Shown piece after piece: positions 1 to 7,296 of a stretch of DNA of 64,000 nucleotides (position 1 is the first letter of the stretch; each line of letters begins with the position of its first letter). Below the pieces are notes generated by a model that made no database searches, was not told the origin of the DNA, and worked only from the letters and a program-made list of their open reading frames with translations. This DNA comes from Longimicrobiales bacterium (GTDB taxonomy: Bacteria > Gemmatimonadota > Gemmatimonadetes > Longimicrobiales > Gaopeijiaceae): the NCBI GenBank assembly GCA_028284495.1, contig JANQRP010000039.1, forward strand, positions 1 through 64,000. The letters run 5' to 3'. Made by a program: the position numbers and the translations under genes.

Positions 1-833
1 AGCGGCTCGACGCGGTCGAACCGACGGACCCACCACTCCCCGTCCCGCTCGACCCAGTACTTCGGCTGGCCGATGTCGTGCTCGCGGATCCATGCGAACC
101 CCTCGGCGCCCCACAGCTCGGCCCGCTCGTAGCCGCCGTCCAGCATGAACGCGAGGTAGTCACCGTTGGTGACGGGCGTCCGGTCGATGTCGAAGGCGCT
201 CAGCTCGACGTGGTGCAGCGGCCGCTCGTTGTCGTAGGCTTCGGTTCGATCGTCCGTGCCGATCGGGACCCGACCGGCCGGGACCCGCACCATGTCCCGC
301 TCGGGTGCGACCTCGCGCTCGGGGAGCTCGCCGAACGCCCGAGGAGGCACCCACGGGTCTCCGTGCTTCAGCTGGAGCGTCTGGAGGATCGTCTCGTCGT
401 GCTGGTACTCGTGCTGGAGCACCATCCGGAACACGTAGCCGTCTCGGAGCAGCGGCGTGGTCGTCGCGAGATCCAGCCCGCTCAGCCGATCGAGCACGAC
501 GCCGCGAACGGCCGCGAGGAACTCCGTCGCCCCGGCTCGGTCCGGAAGCGCCAGACCGTCCCGGGTGGACCGGGGATTCCGGAACGGATCGTACATGCCG
601 CGGAGACCCTCCGACCCGTCCCCTTCCCCGTCGACGTTCTCGACGAGCCACACCTCCTCGAAGTGCCCGATATGGCCGAGGTCCCAGATGATCGGAGACA
701 TCAACGGGTCGTGTTGACGGCGAAGGTCCTCGTCCGACAGCGACGCGACGAGGAGGAGGGTTCGGGTCCGCGCCTCGCCGAGCAGTTCCGTGATGCGCGC
801 GCGGGTCAGTGGCCGTCCCGGCGATGTGTCCAT
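1..833 (-). CDS. egtB: Ergothioneine biosynthesis sulfoxide synthase EgtB (3' part outside window)
   Basis: Non-heme iron enzyme that joins hercynine to a thiol (gamma-glutamylcysteine or cysteine) with O2 in ergothioneine synthesis. The reading frame opens at ATG 833 and stays open to the window edge (277 codons). The DinB-like N-terminal half holds the three iron-binding histidines: one in WDLGH (about residue 54) and two in HEYQH (about 141 and 145), matching the H-x3-H arrangement of actinobacterial EgtB. From about residue 175 an FGE-sulfatase/formylglycine-type domain begins (MVRVPAGRVPIGT). The catalytic C-terminus lies outside the window. It follows thrB on the same strand after a 131-bp gap in which I see no clear signal. 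Family assignment is firm; the choice of sulfur donor cannot be read here. Confidence 0.9.
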   Translation of the reverse strand, partial: MDTSPGRPLTRARITELLGEARTRTLLLVASLSDEDLRRQHDPLMSPIIWDLGHIGHFEEVWLVENVDGEGDGSEGLRGMYDPFRNPRSTRDGLALPDRAGATEFLAAVRGVVLDRLSGLDLATTTPLLRDGYVFRMVLQHEYQHDETILQTLQLKHGDPWVPPRAFGELPEREVAPERDMVRVPAGRVPIGTDDRTEAYDNERPLHHVELSAFDIDRTPVTNGDYLAFMLDGGYERAELWGAEGFAWIREHDIGQPKYWVERDGEWWVRRFDRVEP

Positions 834-964
834 GGAGGGGGGCGGGTCTCCCGATCGGGTGTGCGATGGCGGTCGGCGCCGGGCGGCGTGTCGCCGTGGC
901 GAAAGGTCCCAATCACAATCACCGCATGCGTCCGCCGGTTCCCTCGCCGGGAGATGCGATCCGG

Positions 965-1888
965 CTATGCGAGGCGGACGGGTCGGGGGCCGACGGCGGT
1001 ATCCCACCGGGCGCCGTCGAGGTCGGGCCGGAGTTCGAACGCGCGGACGCCTTCCGAGTCGTCGTTGGAGGAGGCGAACGCAGCCTCCATCGCCTTCACC
1101 ACATCGGCGGTACGATCGCGGGGCGCTGCGGCGATCAGGCCCGAACCGGCACCCGAGAGGGTGCAGGCCCATGCACCGGCGGCCCGCGCCGCCTCACGCG
1201 CGGCCTCGGCGCCTGGCACGAGCGGGAGGCGCATCGGCACGTGGAGTTCGTCCTCCATCGCCCACTTCAGGATCGCCCCGTCGCCGGCCGCCAGCGCGGG
1301 GATCAGATGCGACAGACGAGCCGCGTTCCGCACGGCCGCGGCGTGGGCGACGCGGTCCGGCAGCACGCGCCGCATCGCCCGTGTGTCCGCGGGCGCCGCG
1401 GGGGTGGCCCACGCCCATCCGATACGGTCGGACACGGGGAGGGGAATCACGGACACGCGTCCACCGATCCGGCTGGTCGCGACCAGCCCGCCGACGAGCG
1501 CCGGCGCGGCGTTGTCGGGGTGGCCGTCGATCTCCGTGACGGCTTCGAGCGCCCCCGCCGCCGGGTCGGAGGAGCCGGCGAGCCGGGCCCTCAACAGGTG
1601 GAGGGCCACCGCGAGGGCGGCGGACGATCCGAGGCCCCGTCCAACCGGGACCTCGGAGTCCACGACGAGCGTCCCGTCCAACGGAAGCCCGAGCGCCTGG
1701 AGGTCGCCGGCCAGTCCGTCGCCGAACCCCGGCGGCGGGCGCTCACCGCGAACCACCACGCCGCCACCCCCCTCCCCTTGCCACTCCACGACCAGTCGAC
1801 GGTCGACGGCCATGCCGATGCAGTCGAAGCCCGGCCCCAGATTGGACGTCGACCCGGGAACCACGATGCGGATGGCGCCCGGGCTCAT
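965..1888 (-). CDS. thrB: Homoserine kinase
   Basis: GHMP-family kinase that phosphorylates homoserine for threonine synthesis. The 307-residue length is normal for ThrB. The ATP-binding motif is PVGRGLGSSAA at about residues 81-91, the N-terminal strand VPGSTSNLGPGFDCIG is typical, and a C-terminal GAGSG loop (TLSGAGSGLIAA) is present. ATG 1888 overlaps the thrC stop by four bases (ATGA), so the two are probably translated together. The reading frame can be extended far upstream, but that part is the antisense-like shadow of thrC; the conserved start MSPGAIRIVVPG fixes the true start. Confidence 0.95.
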   Translation of the reverse strand: MSPGAIRIVVPGSTSNLGPGFDCIGMAVDRRLVVEWQGEGGGGVVVRGERPPPGFGDGLAGDLQALGLPLDGTLVVDSEVPVGRGLGSSAALAVALHLLRARLAGSSDPAAGALEAVTEIDGHPDNAAPALVGGLVATSRIGGRVSVIPLPVSDRIGWAWATPAAPADTRAMRRVLPDRVAHAAAVRNAARLSHLIPALAAGDGAILKWAMEDELHVPMRLPLVPGAEAAREAARAAGAWACTLSGAGSGLIAAAPRDRTADVVKAMEAAFASSNDDSEGVRAFELRPDLDGARWDTAVGPRPVRLA

Positions 1889-3207
1889 CGGATCGCAACC
1901 TCCGTCAGGGCCCCGATCAGCGCCCCGACGTCCGGGTCGACGACCGTCCATCGCTCGGCTCCGGGCCGCGCGAGGTGAGCCGCCTCGGGCGGATCGATCC
2001 CGAGCACGGCTCGGACGACCTCCGGGAACTTCGCCGGGTGGGCCGTCTCGACCACCACGGGGCTGCAGCCGGGCTCGGCCTCGAGCAGGTCGCGCGCGCG
2101 CGCCACGCCAACCGCGGTGTGCGGGTCGACCACGATGCCGTGCTCCGCGTGCGACCATCGCTGCGCCGCCCGGGAGGGTTCCCCGCCGATCGAGCTGGCG
2201 CGGACCACGTGGGCGACCCCATCGCCCACCCGATCGGCCGTCCTCCGGGCGAGCCACTGCAGCCGCTCCAGATTCGAGGGAATCACGACGTCCATCGCGG
2301 ACGAGTCGGTCCGAACGGCGGGGCCGGGCGGGGCCGCTTCGCCCCGGGCGGCCCTCACCAGCGCGTCGTTCTCGTTCACGGCGGCGTGGATGGCACCGAG
2401 GCGTGCGCCCATCTGGCGGGCCATCACCGCGGCCGTGACGTTCCCCAGGTTCCCGGATGGGACGACGACCGGTCGATCGGGAGCGATGGCGCCCAGCCAC
2501 CCGTAGTAGAGTGCCTGCGGCATCAGACGTCCCGGGTTGATGGAGTTGGCCGATACCAGCCCGTGCGCCTCCACGAGGTCGCGATCGGCGAACGCCGCCC
2601 GGACCATCGCCTGGCAGTCGTCGAAGGTCCCGCGCACGGCGACCGACCGCACTGCGCCCGCCCGGGTCGTGAACTGGCGACGCTGGACCTCGGACACCCG
2701 GCCGAGTGGGAAGACCACCAGTCCGCGGAGGCCGGACAGCCCCTCGATCGCCGCAGCAACGGCGCCCCCCGTGTCGCCCGACGTGGCGGTCAGAACGGTA
2801 CGCACCCCGCCGTCCGCTCGTGGCGCGGCCGCCCAGAGCGTCGCGAGGAAGCGCGCGCCGACGTCCTTGAAGGCTCCGGTCGGTCCGCCCGAGAGGTCCA
2901 GAAGGTCGATGTCGGGACCCAGCGCCCGGAGGCGAACCGGCACATCGAGGGCGTCGCGGAGCGCTTGGAGCGTCGGTGACGGAGTCGACGTCCCGTCCAG
3001 CCATTCCATCGCCCGCGGGGTCGCCCAGTCCGCGAACGGCCCGAGCGTCCCCGGCTCCGGCGGTTCGTCGAACGTCGGAGGAAGGTCGACCGGAACCCAG
3101 AGGCCACCATCCGGTGTGGTGCCGCCGTCGATCGCGTCCTGCCACGGGACGTCGGCGGAGGCACCCGGCTCGTCGGCCGCCCGGCTGGACGTGAAGCGAA
3201 GTCCCAC
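1885..3207 (-). CDS. thrC: Threonine synthase
   Basis: PLP enzyme converting O-phosphohomoserine to threonine. The 440-residue protein has the PLP lysine in GGPTGAFKD (Lys about 114), the TSGDTGGA phosphate-binding loop, and the N-terminal TTPDGGLWVP motif. I chose GTG 3207 because VGLRFTSSR aligns with the usual threonine synthase start (M-x-Y-x-STR); the longer upstream frame is arginine-rich and not protein-like. It starts 8 bp after the DUF502 gene and overlaps thrB by 4 nt, forming a DUF502-thrC-thrB unit. Aspartokinase and homoserine dehydrogenase are not in the window. Confidence 0.93.
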   Translation of the reverse strand: MGLRFTSSRAADEPGASADVPWQDAIDGGTTPDGGLWVPVDLPPTFDEPPEPGTLGPFADWATPRAMEWLDGTSTPSPTLQALRDALDVPVRLRALGPDIDLLDLSGGPTGAFKDVGARFLATLWAAAPRADGGVRTVLTATSGDTGGAVAAAIEGLSGLRGLVVFPLGRVSEVQRRQFTTRAGAVRSVAVRGTFDDCQAMVRAAFADRDLVEAHGLVSANSINPGRLMPQALYYGWLGAIAPDRPVVVPSGNLGNVTAAVMARQMGARLGAIHAAVNENDALVRAARGEAAPPGPAVRTDSSAMDVVIPSNLERLQWLARRTADRVGDGVAHVVRASSIGGEPSRAAQRWSHAEHGIVVDPHTAVGVARARDLLEAEPGCSPVVVETAHPAKFPEVVRAVLGIDPPEAAHLARPGAERWTVVDPDVGALIGALTEVAIR

Positions 3208-3215
3208 GCCCGGAC

Positions 3216-3878
3216 TCAGCCGGCGGGGGGCGGCGACGACGCGGCGTCCTCGGTCCCCGCGCCTCCCACTGTCCCGCCGGCGGAGGGCGCCGCCCCGAGG
3301 TCGACCCGCGCGGAGCCCATCGAAAGAACGAACGTCAGGGCCTCGTCCGGAGGAATGGCCAGGGGGTGGGTCCGGGACCGCGGCACGATCAGCAGGAAGC
3401 CGGACATGGGGTTCGGCGCCGTCGGCAGGAACACCGTGACCGCGGGGGTTTCGACGTCGGCGGGAAGCGGCGTGGGCGCGTCGCCGGTCACGAACCCGAC
3501 GGACCAGGTCCCCGGCGACGGATACTCGAAGAGCACCGCCTCCTTGAACGCGCGGCTCTCCTCGCCGACCACCGCCTCCACGATCCGGCTCGTGCCTCGA
3601 TAGAGCGGACGGACGATCGGCACCCGCTCCACCGCGAGCTCCCAGAGCCGCGCCGCTCGACGTCCGATCGCGCGCTCCGCGATCCACCCGGCAGCCAGGA
3701 GGAGCAGCACGAGCGCCACGATGCCCAGCCCCGGCGCGGTACGACCGAACGCAGGCTCGATGTACGGCGCGAGGATTCCGTCCAGTCGGCGAAAGAGCCA
3801 GAGGAGGATCCACGCGGTCGCGCCGATCGGGACGACGAGCGCCAGCCCTTCGAGGAGGTATCTGCGGAGTCTGCGCAT
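3216..3878 (-). CDS. DUF502 family membrane protein
   Basis: A 220-residue protein with two N-terminal membrane helices (about residues 8-28 and 48-66), then a soluble domain typical of DUF502: VPIVRPLYRGTSRIVEAV, FKEAVLFEYPSPGTWSVGFVTG and TAPNPMSGFLLIVP. The C-terminal 30 residues are low-complexity Gly/Ala/Pro. The function of DUF502 is not known. It is only 8 bp upstream of thrC and so is probably co-transcribed with it, although I know of no functional link. The start ATG 3878 lies just before the first hydrophobic helix and is preceded by a 105-bp spacer. Confidence 0.9.
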   Translation of the reverse strand: MRRLRRYLLEGLALVVPIGATAWILLWLFRRLDGILAPYIEPAFGRTAPGLGIVALVLLLLAAGWIAERAIGRRAARLWELAVERVPIVRPLYRGTSRIVEAVVGEESRAFKEAVLFEYPSPGTWSVGFVTGDAPTPLPADVETPAVTVFLPTAPNPMSGFLLIVPRSRTHPLAIPPDEALTFVLSMGSARVDLGAAPSAGGTVGGAGTEDAASSPPPAG

Positions 3879-3983
3879 GCGGGAGCACCGGGAGTCGTGC
3901 GAGGTCCGTCGGGAAGGTACCGGGAGCCGCGGGTCCCGGCGACGGGCGCGTCGCGGATCCGTCGCCCCGCGGGCGTGCCGGGA

Positions 3984-5195
3984 TCAGTCCGAGGGTCCCG
4001 CTCGTCCGATCCCGCCTTCGCGTACCCGGGCCCGCGCGAACCGGCGCATCGCCTCGATGCCGAAGAGTGGCCCCGCCGCCAGGAGCAGGAAGGCGGGCCC
4101 CCACCCTGCCGCGTCGGCGACCCGCGTCGCGACCTCGATCGCGACCGCCGTGACCGCGAATCCCACCATCGTCTGGAACGTCAGGGCCGTCCCGACCGCG
4201 TGCGACGGCGCCACCTCGGTGACCAGCGCGGAGAACTGTGCGGAGTCCGCGACCACCGCGAAGCCCCATACCAGCACGAGAGCCACCAGGATCGGACCGG
4301 GCGCCCCGCCGAGGAACCCGACCACGGTGGCGCAGGCGCCCGACACGATCATCGCGGCGGACGCCACCCTCGCCCGTCCGACGCGGTCCGCGAGCCATCC
4401 GGCGACGACGGCACCCAGACCACCGACCGCGATCACGCCGAACCCGAGCGCATCCGCCCCCGACCAGCCCCGGGCCGCGAAGGTGGCGGCGATGAACGCG
4501 GGGGTGAGACTCCACATCGCGTACAACTCCCACATGTGCCCCACGTAGCCGAGCGTGGCCAGGCGGGTGGGCCGGTGTCGCACGATCTCTCCGACGCGAC
4601 CCCAGTCGAAGGGCCGGCGGGCGAATACGTGCGGTCCGTCGCGGTAGAACAGCAGAATCAGCACCGCCCCGGCGACGCCACCGGCGGATGCGCCGAGCAC
4701 GACCGGGGCTTCGCCCACGCCTCCGAGCGCGCGGATGAGCCAGGGGGCGGCCTTGCCGATCGTCAGCGCGCCGACGACGGCCCCGATGGCGAGCCCGCGG
4801 CCCCGCAGGAACCAGGTCGCGCACATCTTCATCGCCGGCGGATATACGCCAGCCAGGGCGAACCCCGTCGCGAAGCGGAGCGCGGCGGCCGCCTCGAACC
4901 CGTCCGCGACCAGAAGCCCGGCGTTGGCCCCCGCAGCCAGGAGCGAAGCAGCCGCGAAGTAGAGTCGGATCGGGAGAACGTCGGCCAGGTTCAGCACGGC
5001 CGCCACGAGGGTGCCCGCGACGAATCCGACCTGTACCAGGGTGGTGAGGAGCGACACCTCGGCGGAGGAGAGCTCCAACCGGAGCTGCAGCGCCGGCCCG
5101 ATCACGGTGGCCGTGAACCACTCCCCCATCCCCAGGAGGAGCGCCACCGACAGGAGTGCCAGGGCGCCCCAGCGTCCCCGAGCCGGCGTGGTCAC
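3984..5195 (-). CDS. Major facilitator superfamily transporter
   Basis: A 403-residue protein with about 12 hydrophobic segments and the MFS layout of two six-helix halves. The conserved loop between helices 2 and 3 of the second half is visible as GWLADRVGRARV. The start is GTG 5195, one base after the stop of the proline dehydrogenase gene, so it is probably translated from the same message as the dehydrogenase and the amino-acid oxidase. That context suggests an amino acid or betaine substrate; this is inference, as nothing in the sequence fixes substrate or direction. Confidence 0.88.
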   Translation of the reverse strand: MTTPARGRWGALALLSVALLLGMGEWFTATVIGPALQLRLELSSAEVSLLTTLVQVGFVAGTLVAAVLNLADVLPIRLYFAAASLLAAGANAGLLVADGFEAAAALRFATGFALAGVYPPAMKMCATWFLRGRGLAIGAVVGALTIGKAAPWLIRALGGVGEAPVVLGASAGGVAGAVLILLFYRDGPHVFARRPFDWGRVGEIVRHRPTRLATLGYVGHMWELYAMWSLTPAFIAATFAARGWSGADALGFGVIAVGGLGAVVAGWLADRVGRARVASAAMIVSGACATVVGFLGGAPGPILVALVLVWGFAVVADSAQFSALVTEVAPSHAVGTALTFQTMVGFAVTAVAIEVATRVADAAGWGPAFLLLAAGPLFGIEAMRRFARARVREGGIGRAGPSD

Positions 5196-5196
5196 G

Positions 5197-6111
5197 TCAG
5201 CGCGCGAACATCTGCCGGACCACGAAGCCGAGGTTCGCGGGTCGTTCCGCGAGGCGCCGCACGTACCAGGGCCACCAGTGGGTGCCGTACGAAACGAGAA
5301 CCCTGACCGTCACGCCGGCATCCGCGAGACGCCGCTGCTCGCCGGTCGCGATCCCGTACAGCATCGCCACCTCCCACGTTCCGTCGTCGAGCCCGAGTTC
5401 GCCGGCGACCCTCCGGGCGTCCGCGATGAGCCGGGCATCGTGGGTTGCGAGGCACGGCCGGTCGACCCGTCCGTGCCGACGGTCCTGGAGCATGCGCGAC
5501 GCCAGGCGGGCGTAGGCGGCGTCCACCTCCCGCTTCTCGGCCATCGCCACCTCCGGCGGCTCCATGTACGCGCCCTTCACCAGGCGGATCGCCGGCGAGA
5601 GAGGAAGCAGATCGGCGTAGTCCGCCTCGGTGCGATGCAGGTACGCCTGGAGGCAGATGCCGACGTTCGGCGCCCGCGCCCGGGCCTCGCGGAACACCTC
5701 GAGCGTCGCGTCGACGTAGGCACTCGACTCCATGTCGATCCACACGATGCCCGGAGCCGCCTCGGCGATCTCCACCACGTGATCGACGGTCACGTCGACT
5801 CCCTGGTCGAGACCGAGGTGGGTGAGCTTCACCGAGAGTTCCGTGTCCAGTCCCCTCGCCGTCACCCGCCCTGCGAGGAGGAGGTACTCGTCGACGACGA
5901 CGCGAGCGGCCTCTGCGGTGTCGACGTTCTCACCGAGTTCGGTCACCAGGGTCGGGATCCCGGCATCGAGCAGTATCGCCGCCTCCCGCAGCGCGTCCCC
6001 CATCTCCTCGCCTGGCATGAAGCGGCGTACGGCTCGCCGAACGAAGCGGTACCGCGGGAAGCGCTCCGACATGAACCGGTTGGTCGATGCCCAGAGCAGC
6101 GCCCGCTTCAC
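5197..6111 (-). CDS. Proline dehydrogenase (single-domain, PutB-like)
   Basis: FAD-dependent (beta/alpha)8 enzyme oxidising proline to pyrroline-5-carboxylate. At 304 residues it is the stand-alone bacterial form, without the P5C dehydrogenase domain of PutA. Family motifs include LSVKLTHLGLD, GICLQAYLHRTEAD, RLVKGAYMEP, LATHD and the C-terminal YGTHWWPWYVRRLAERPAN region with the substrate-binding Arg pair. GTG 6111 is chosen because it forms a GTGA overlap with the upstream oxidase stop and gives the expected N-terminus. A P5C dehydrogenase is not present nearby. Confidence 0.93.
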   Translation of the reverse strand: MKRALLWASTNRFMSERFPRYRFVRRAVRRFMPGEEMGDALREAAILLDAGIPTLVTELGENVDTAEAARVVVDEYLLLAGRVTARGLDTELSVKLTHLGLDQGVDVTVDHVVEIAEAAPGIVWIDMESSAYVDATLEVFREARARAPNVGICLQAYLHRTEADYADLLPLSPAIRLVKGAYMEPPEVAMAEKREVDAAYARLASRMLQDRRHGRVDRPCLATHDARLIADARRVAGELGLDDGTWEVAMLYGIATGEQRRLADAGVTVRVLVSYGTHWWPWYVRRLAERPANLGFVVRQMFAR

Positions 6112-7259
6112 GTCGCGACTCCGAAGCGCGCCAGGCCGAACGGCGCGACGTCGACGGGAGGCGGCAGCCCGCGTACGAGCGCGACCAGAGCCTCGGCGAG
6201 GGCCGGCGCGAACTTGAAGCCGTGCCCACTGAAGCCGCCGCCGATCACGACCCGGCCGTCGGCGATCGTGTCCACAAGGAAGTGCTCGTCGGGGGTGAGC
6301 GTGAACCGACACGTCCGCATGTGGGCCACCGGACCCGACGCGACGAGGTAGCGGTCCGCCAGCGCCTGCAGAACCGCGCGATCGGCGTCCGACGGAGGCA
6401 TGTCCGCCACCGACGGGTCGGCGATACGCTCGTGGAGGTGGTGATAGAGTCCGACCTTGACCCCGCGGCCGTCGTGCTCGGGCATCAGATACACGTGTCC
6501 CTCCTGCAGGTCGGCGTTGACGACCGGGAAGTGGTGGGCGGCGCCCGATCCCGGCACATGGGGCAGCCAGCCCACCACCTGTCGTTCGGGCGCGATCTCC
6601 GGCAGCGCGTCGCGGAGCGGCCCCGATCCCAGCCACGCCCCGGTCGTCACGATGAGCCGGTCGGCGACAATCTCGGCGTCCCCGTCGGGCCCCGCCGTGT
6701 GCACGCGGACACCCTCGCTCCCGACGTCCCAGTCGACCACCCGCACCGAGAAGCGGAGGTCGGCTCCGGCGGCCCGCGCCGCCTCGATGTGCGTGCCCGT
6801 GCACCGCGTGGGATTCAGGATCCCCGCGTCCGCCTGGTACACGGCCTCGACGTCGTCGGGAAGGTCGAGGCCGGGGGCGCGACGCCGCAGCGTCTCGCGG
6901 TCCCACCACTCGTGCGGGATGTCGTGCTCGCGGCAGGCCGCGAGGGAGCCGGAGACGAGCCGTCCGTCCGGGCCCCCGAGATCGAGTCCGCCCGTCGTGA
7001 CCAGCAGGTCCCGGCCGGTGTCGCGCTCCAACGCCCGCCACCCTTCGAGGGCTCGGCGGGCGAGGGGCACGTACGCCGGAGACTCGAAGTAGGCGATCCG
7101 GAAGATCCGCGAGTGTCCATGGGAAGACCCCCGGTCGTGGAGCGCGTGAAACTGCTCGAGCCCCATCACCTCAAGTCCCTGCCGTGCCGCGTGATACGCG
7201 GTAGCGGCGCCGATGCCGCCGAGTCCGGCGATCAGAACGTCGGTACGCGTGTCCGTCAT
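6108..7259 (-). CDS. Monomeric sarcosine oxidase / N-methyl amino acid oxidase family flavoenzyme
   Basis: A 383-residue DAO-superfamily oxidase. The N-terminal dinucleotide fold has AGLGGIGAAT at about residues 11-20, and the flavin-contact segment RGSSHGHSRIFR follows. The cysteine that binds FAD covalently in MSOX/MTOX enzymes is in CRFTLTPDEHFLVD (Cys about 317), and the C-terminus has the GGGFSGHGFKFAP motif. This matches sarcosine, N-methyltryptophan and pipecolate oxidases; substrate cannot be told from sequence alone. It is translationally coupled to proline dehydrogenase (GTGA), which suggests an N-methylated or cyclic imino acid such as N-methylproline (inference). Confidence 0.9.
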   Translation of the reverse strand: MTDTRTDVLIAGLGGIGAATAYHAARQGLEVMGLEQFHALHDRGSSHGHSRIFRIAYFESPAYVPLARRALEGWRALERDTGRDLLVTTGGLDLGGPDGRLVSGSLAACREHDIPHEWWDRETLRRRAPGLDLPDDVEAVYQADAGILNPTRCTGTHIEAARAAGADLRFSVRVVDWDVGSEGVRVHTAGPDGDAEIVADRLIVTTGAWLGSGPLRDALPEIAPERQVVGWLPHVPGSGAAHHFPVVNADLQEGHVYLMPEHDGRGVKVGLYHHLHERIADPSVADMPPSDADRAVLQALADRYLVASGPVAHMRTCRFTLTPDEHFLVDTIADGRVVIGGGFSGHGFKFAPALAEALVALVRGLPPPVDVAPFGLARFGVAT

Positions 7260-7296
7260 GGCACCCCGGTGGCTCCGCCGCCGATCCCGGACCCGC

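Noticed and set aside
78..2438. Long plus-strand open frame opposite egtB, thrB and thrC
   Set aside because: Translation is Arg/Pro/Gly-rich with no domain, while the minus strand encodes three recognisable enzymes; typical antisense shadow in GC-rich DNA. The same applies to the other long frames opposite real genes, such as those at 22693-25704, 25824-28475 and 56843-59800.
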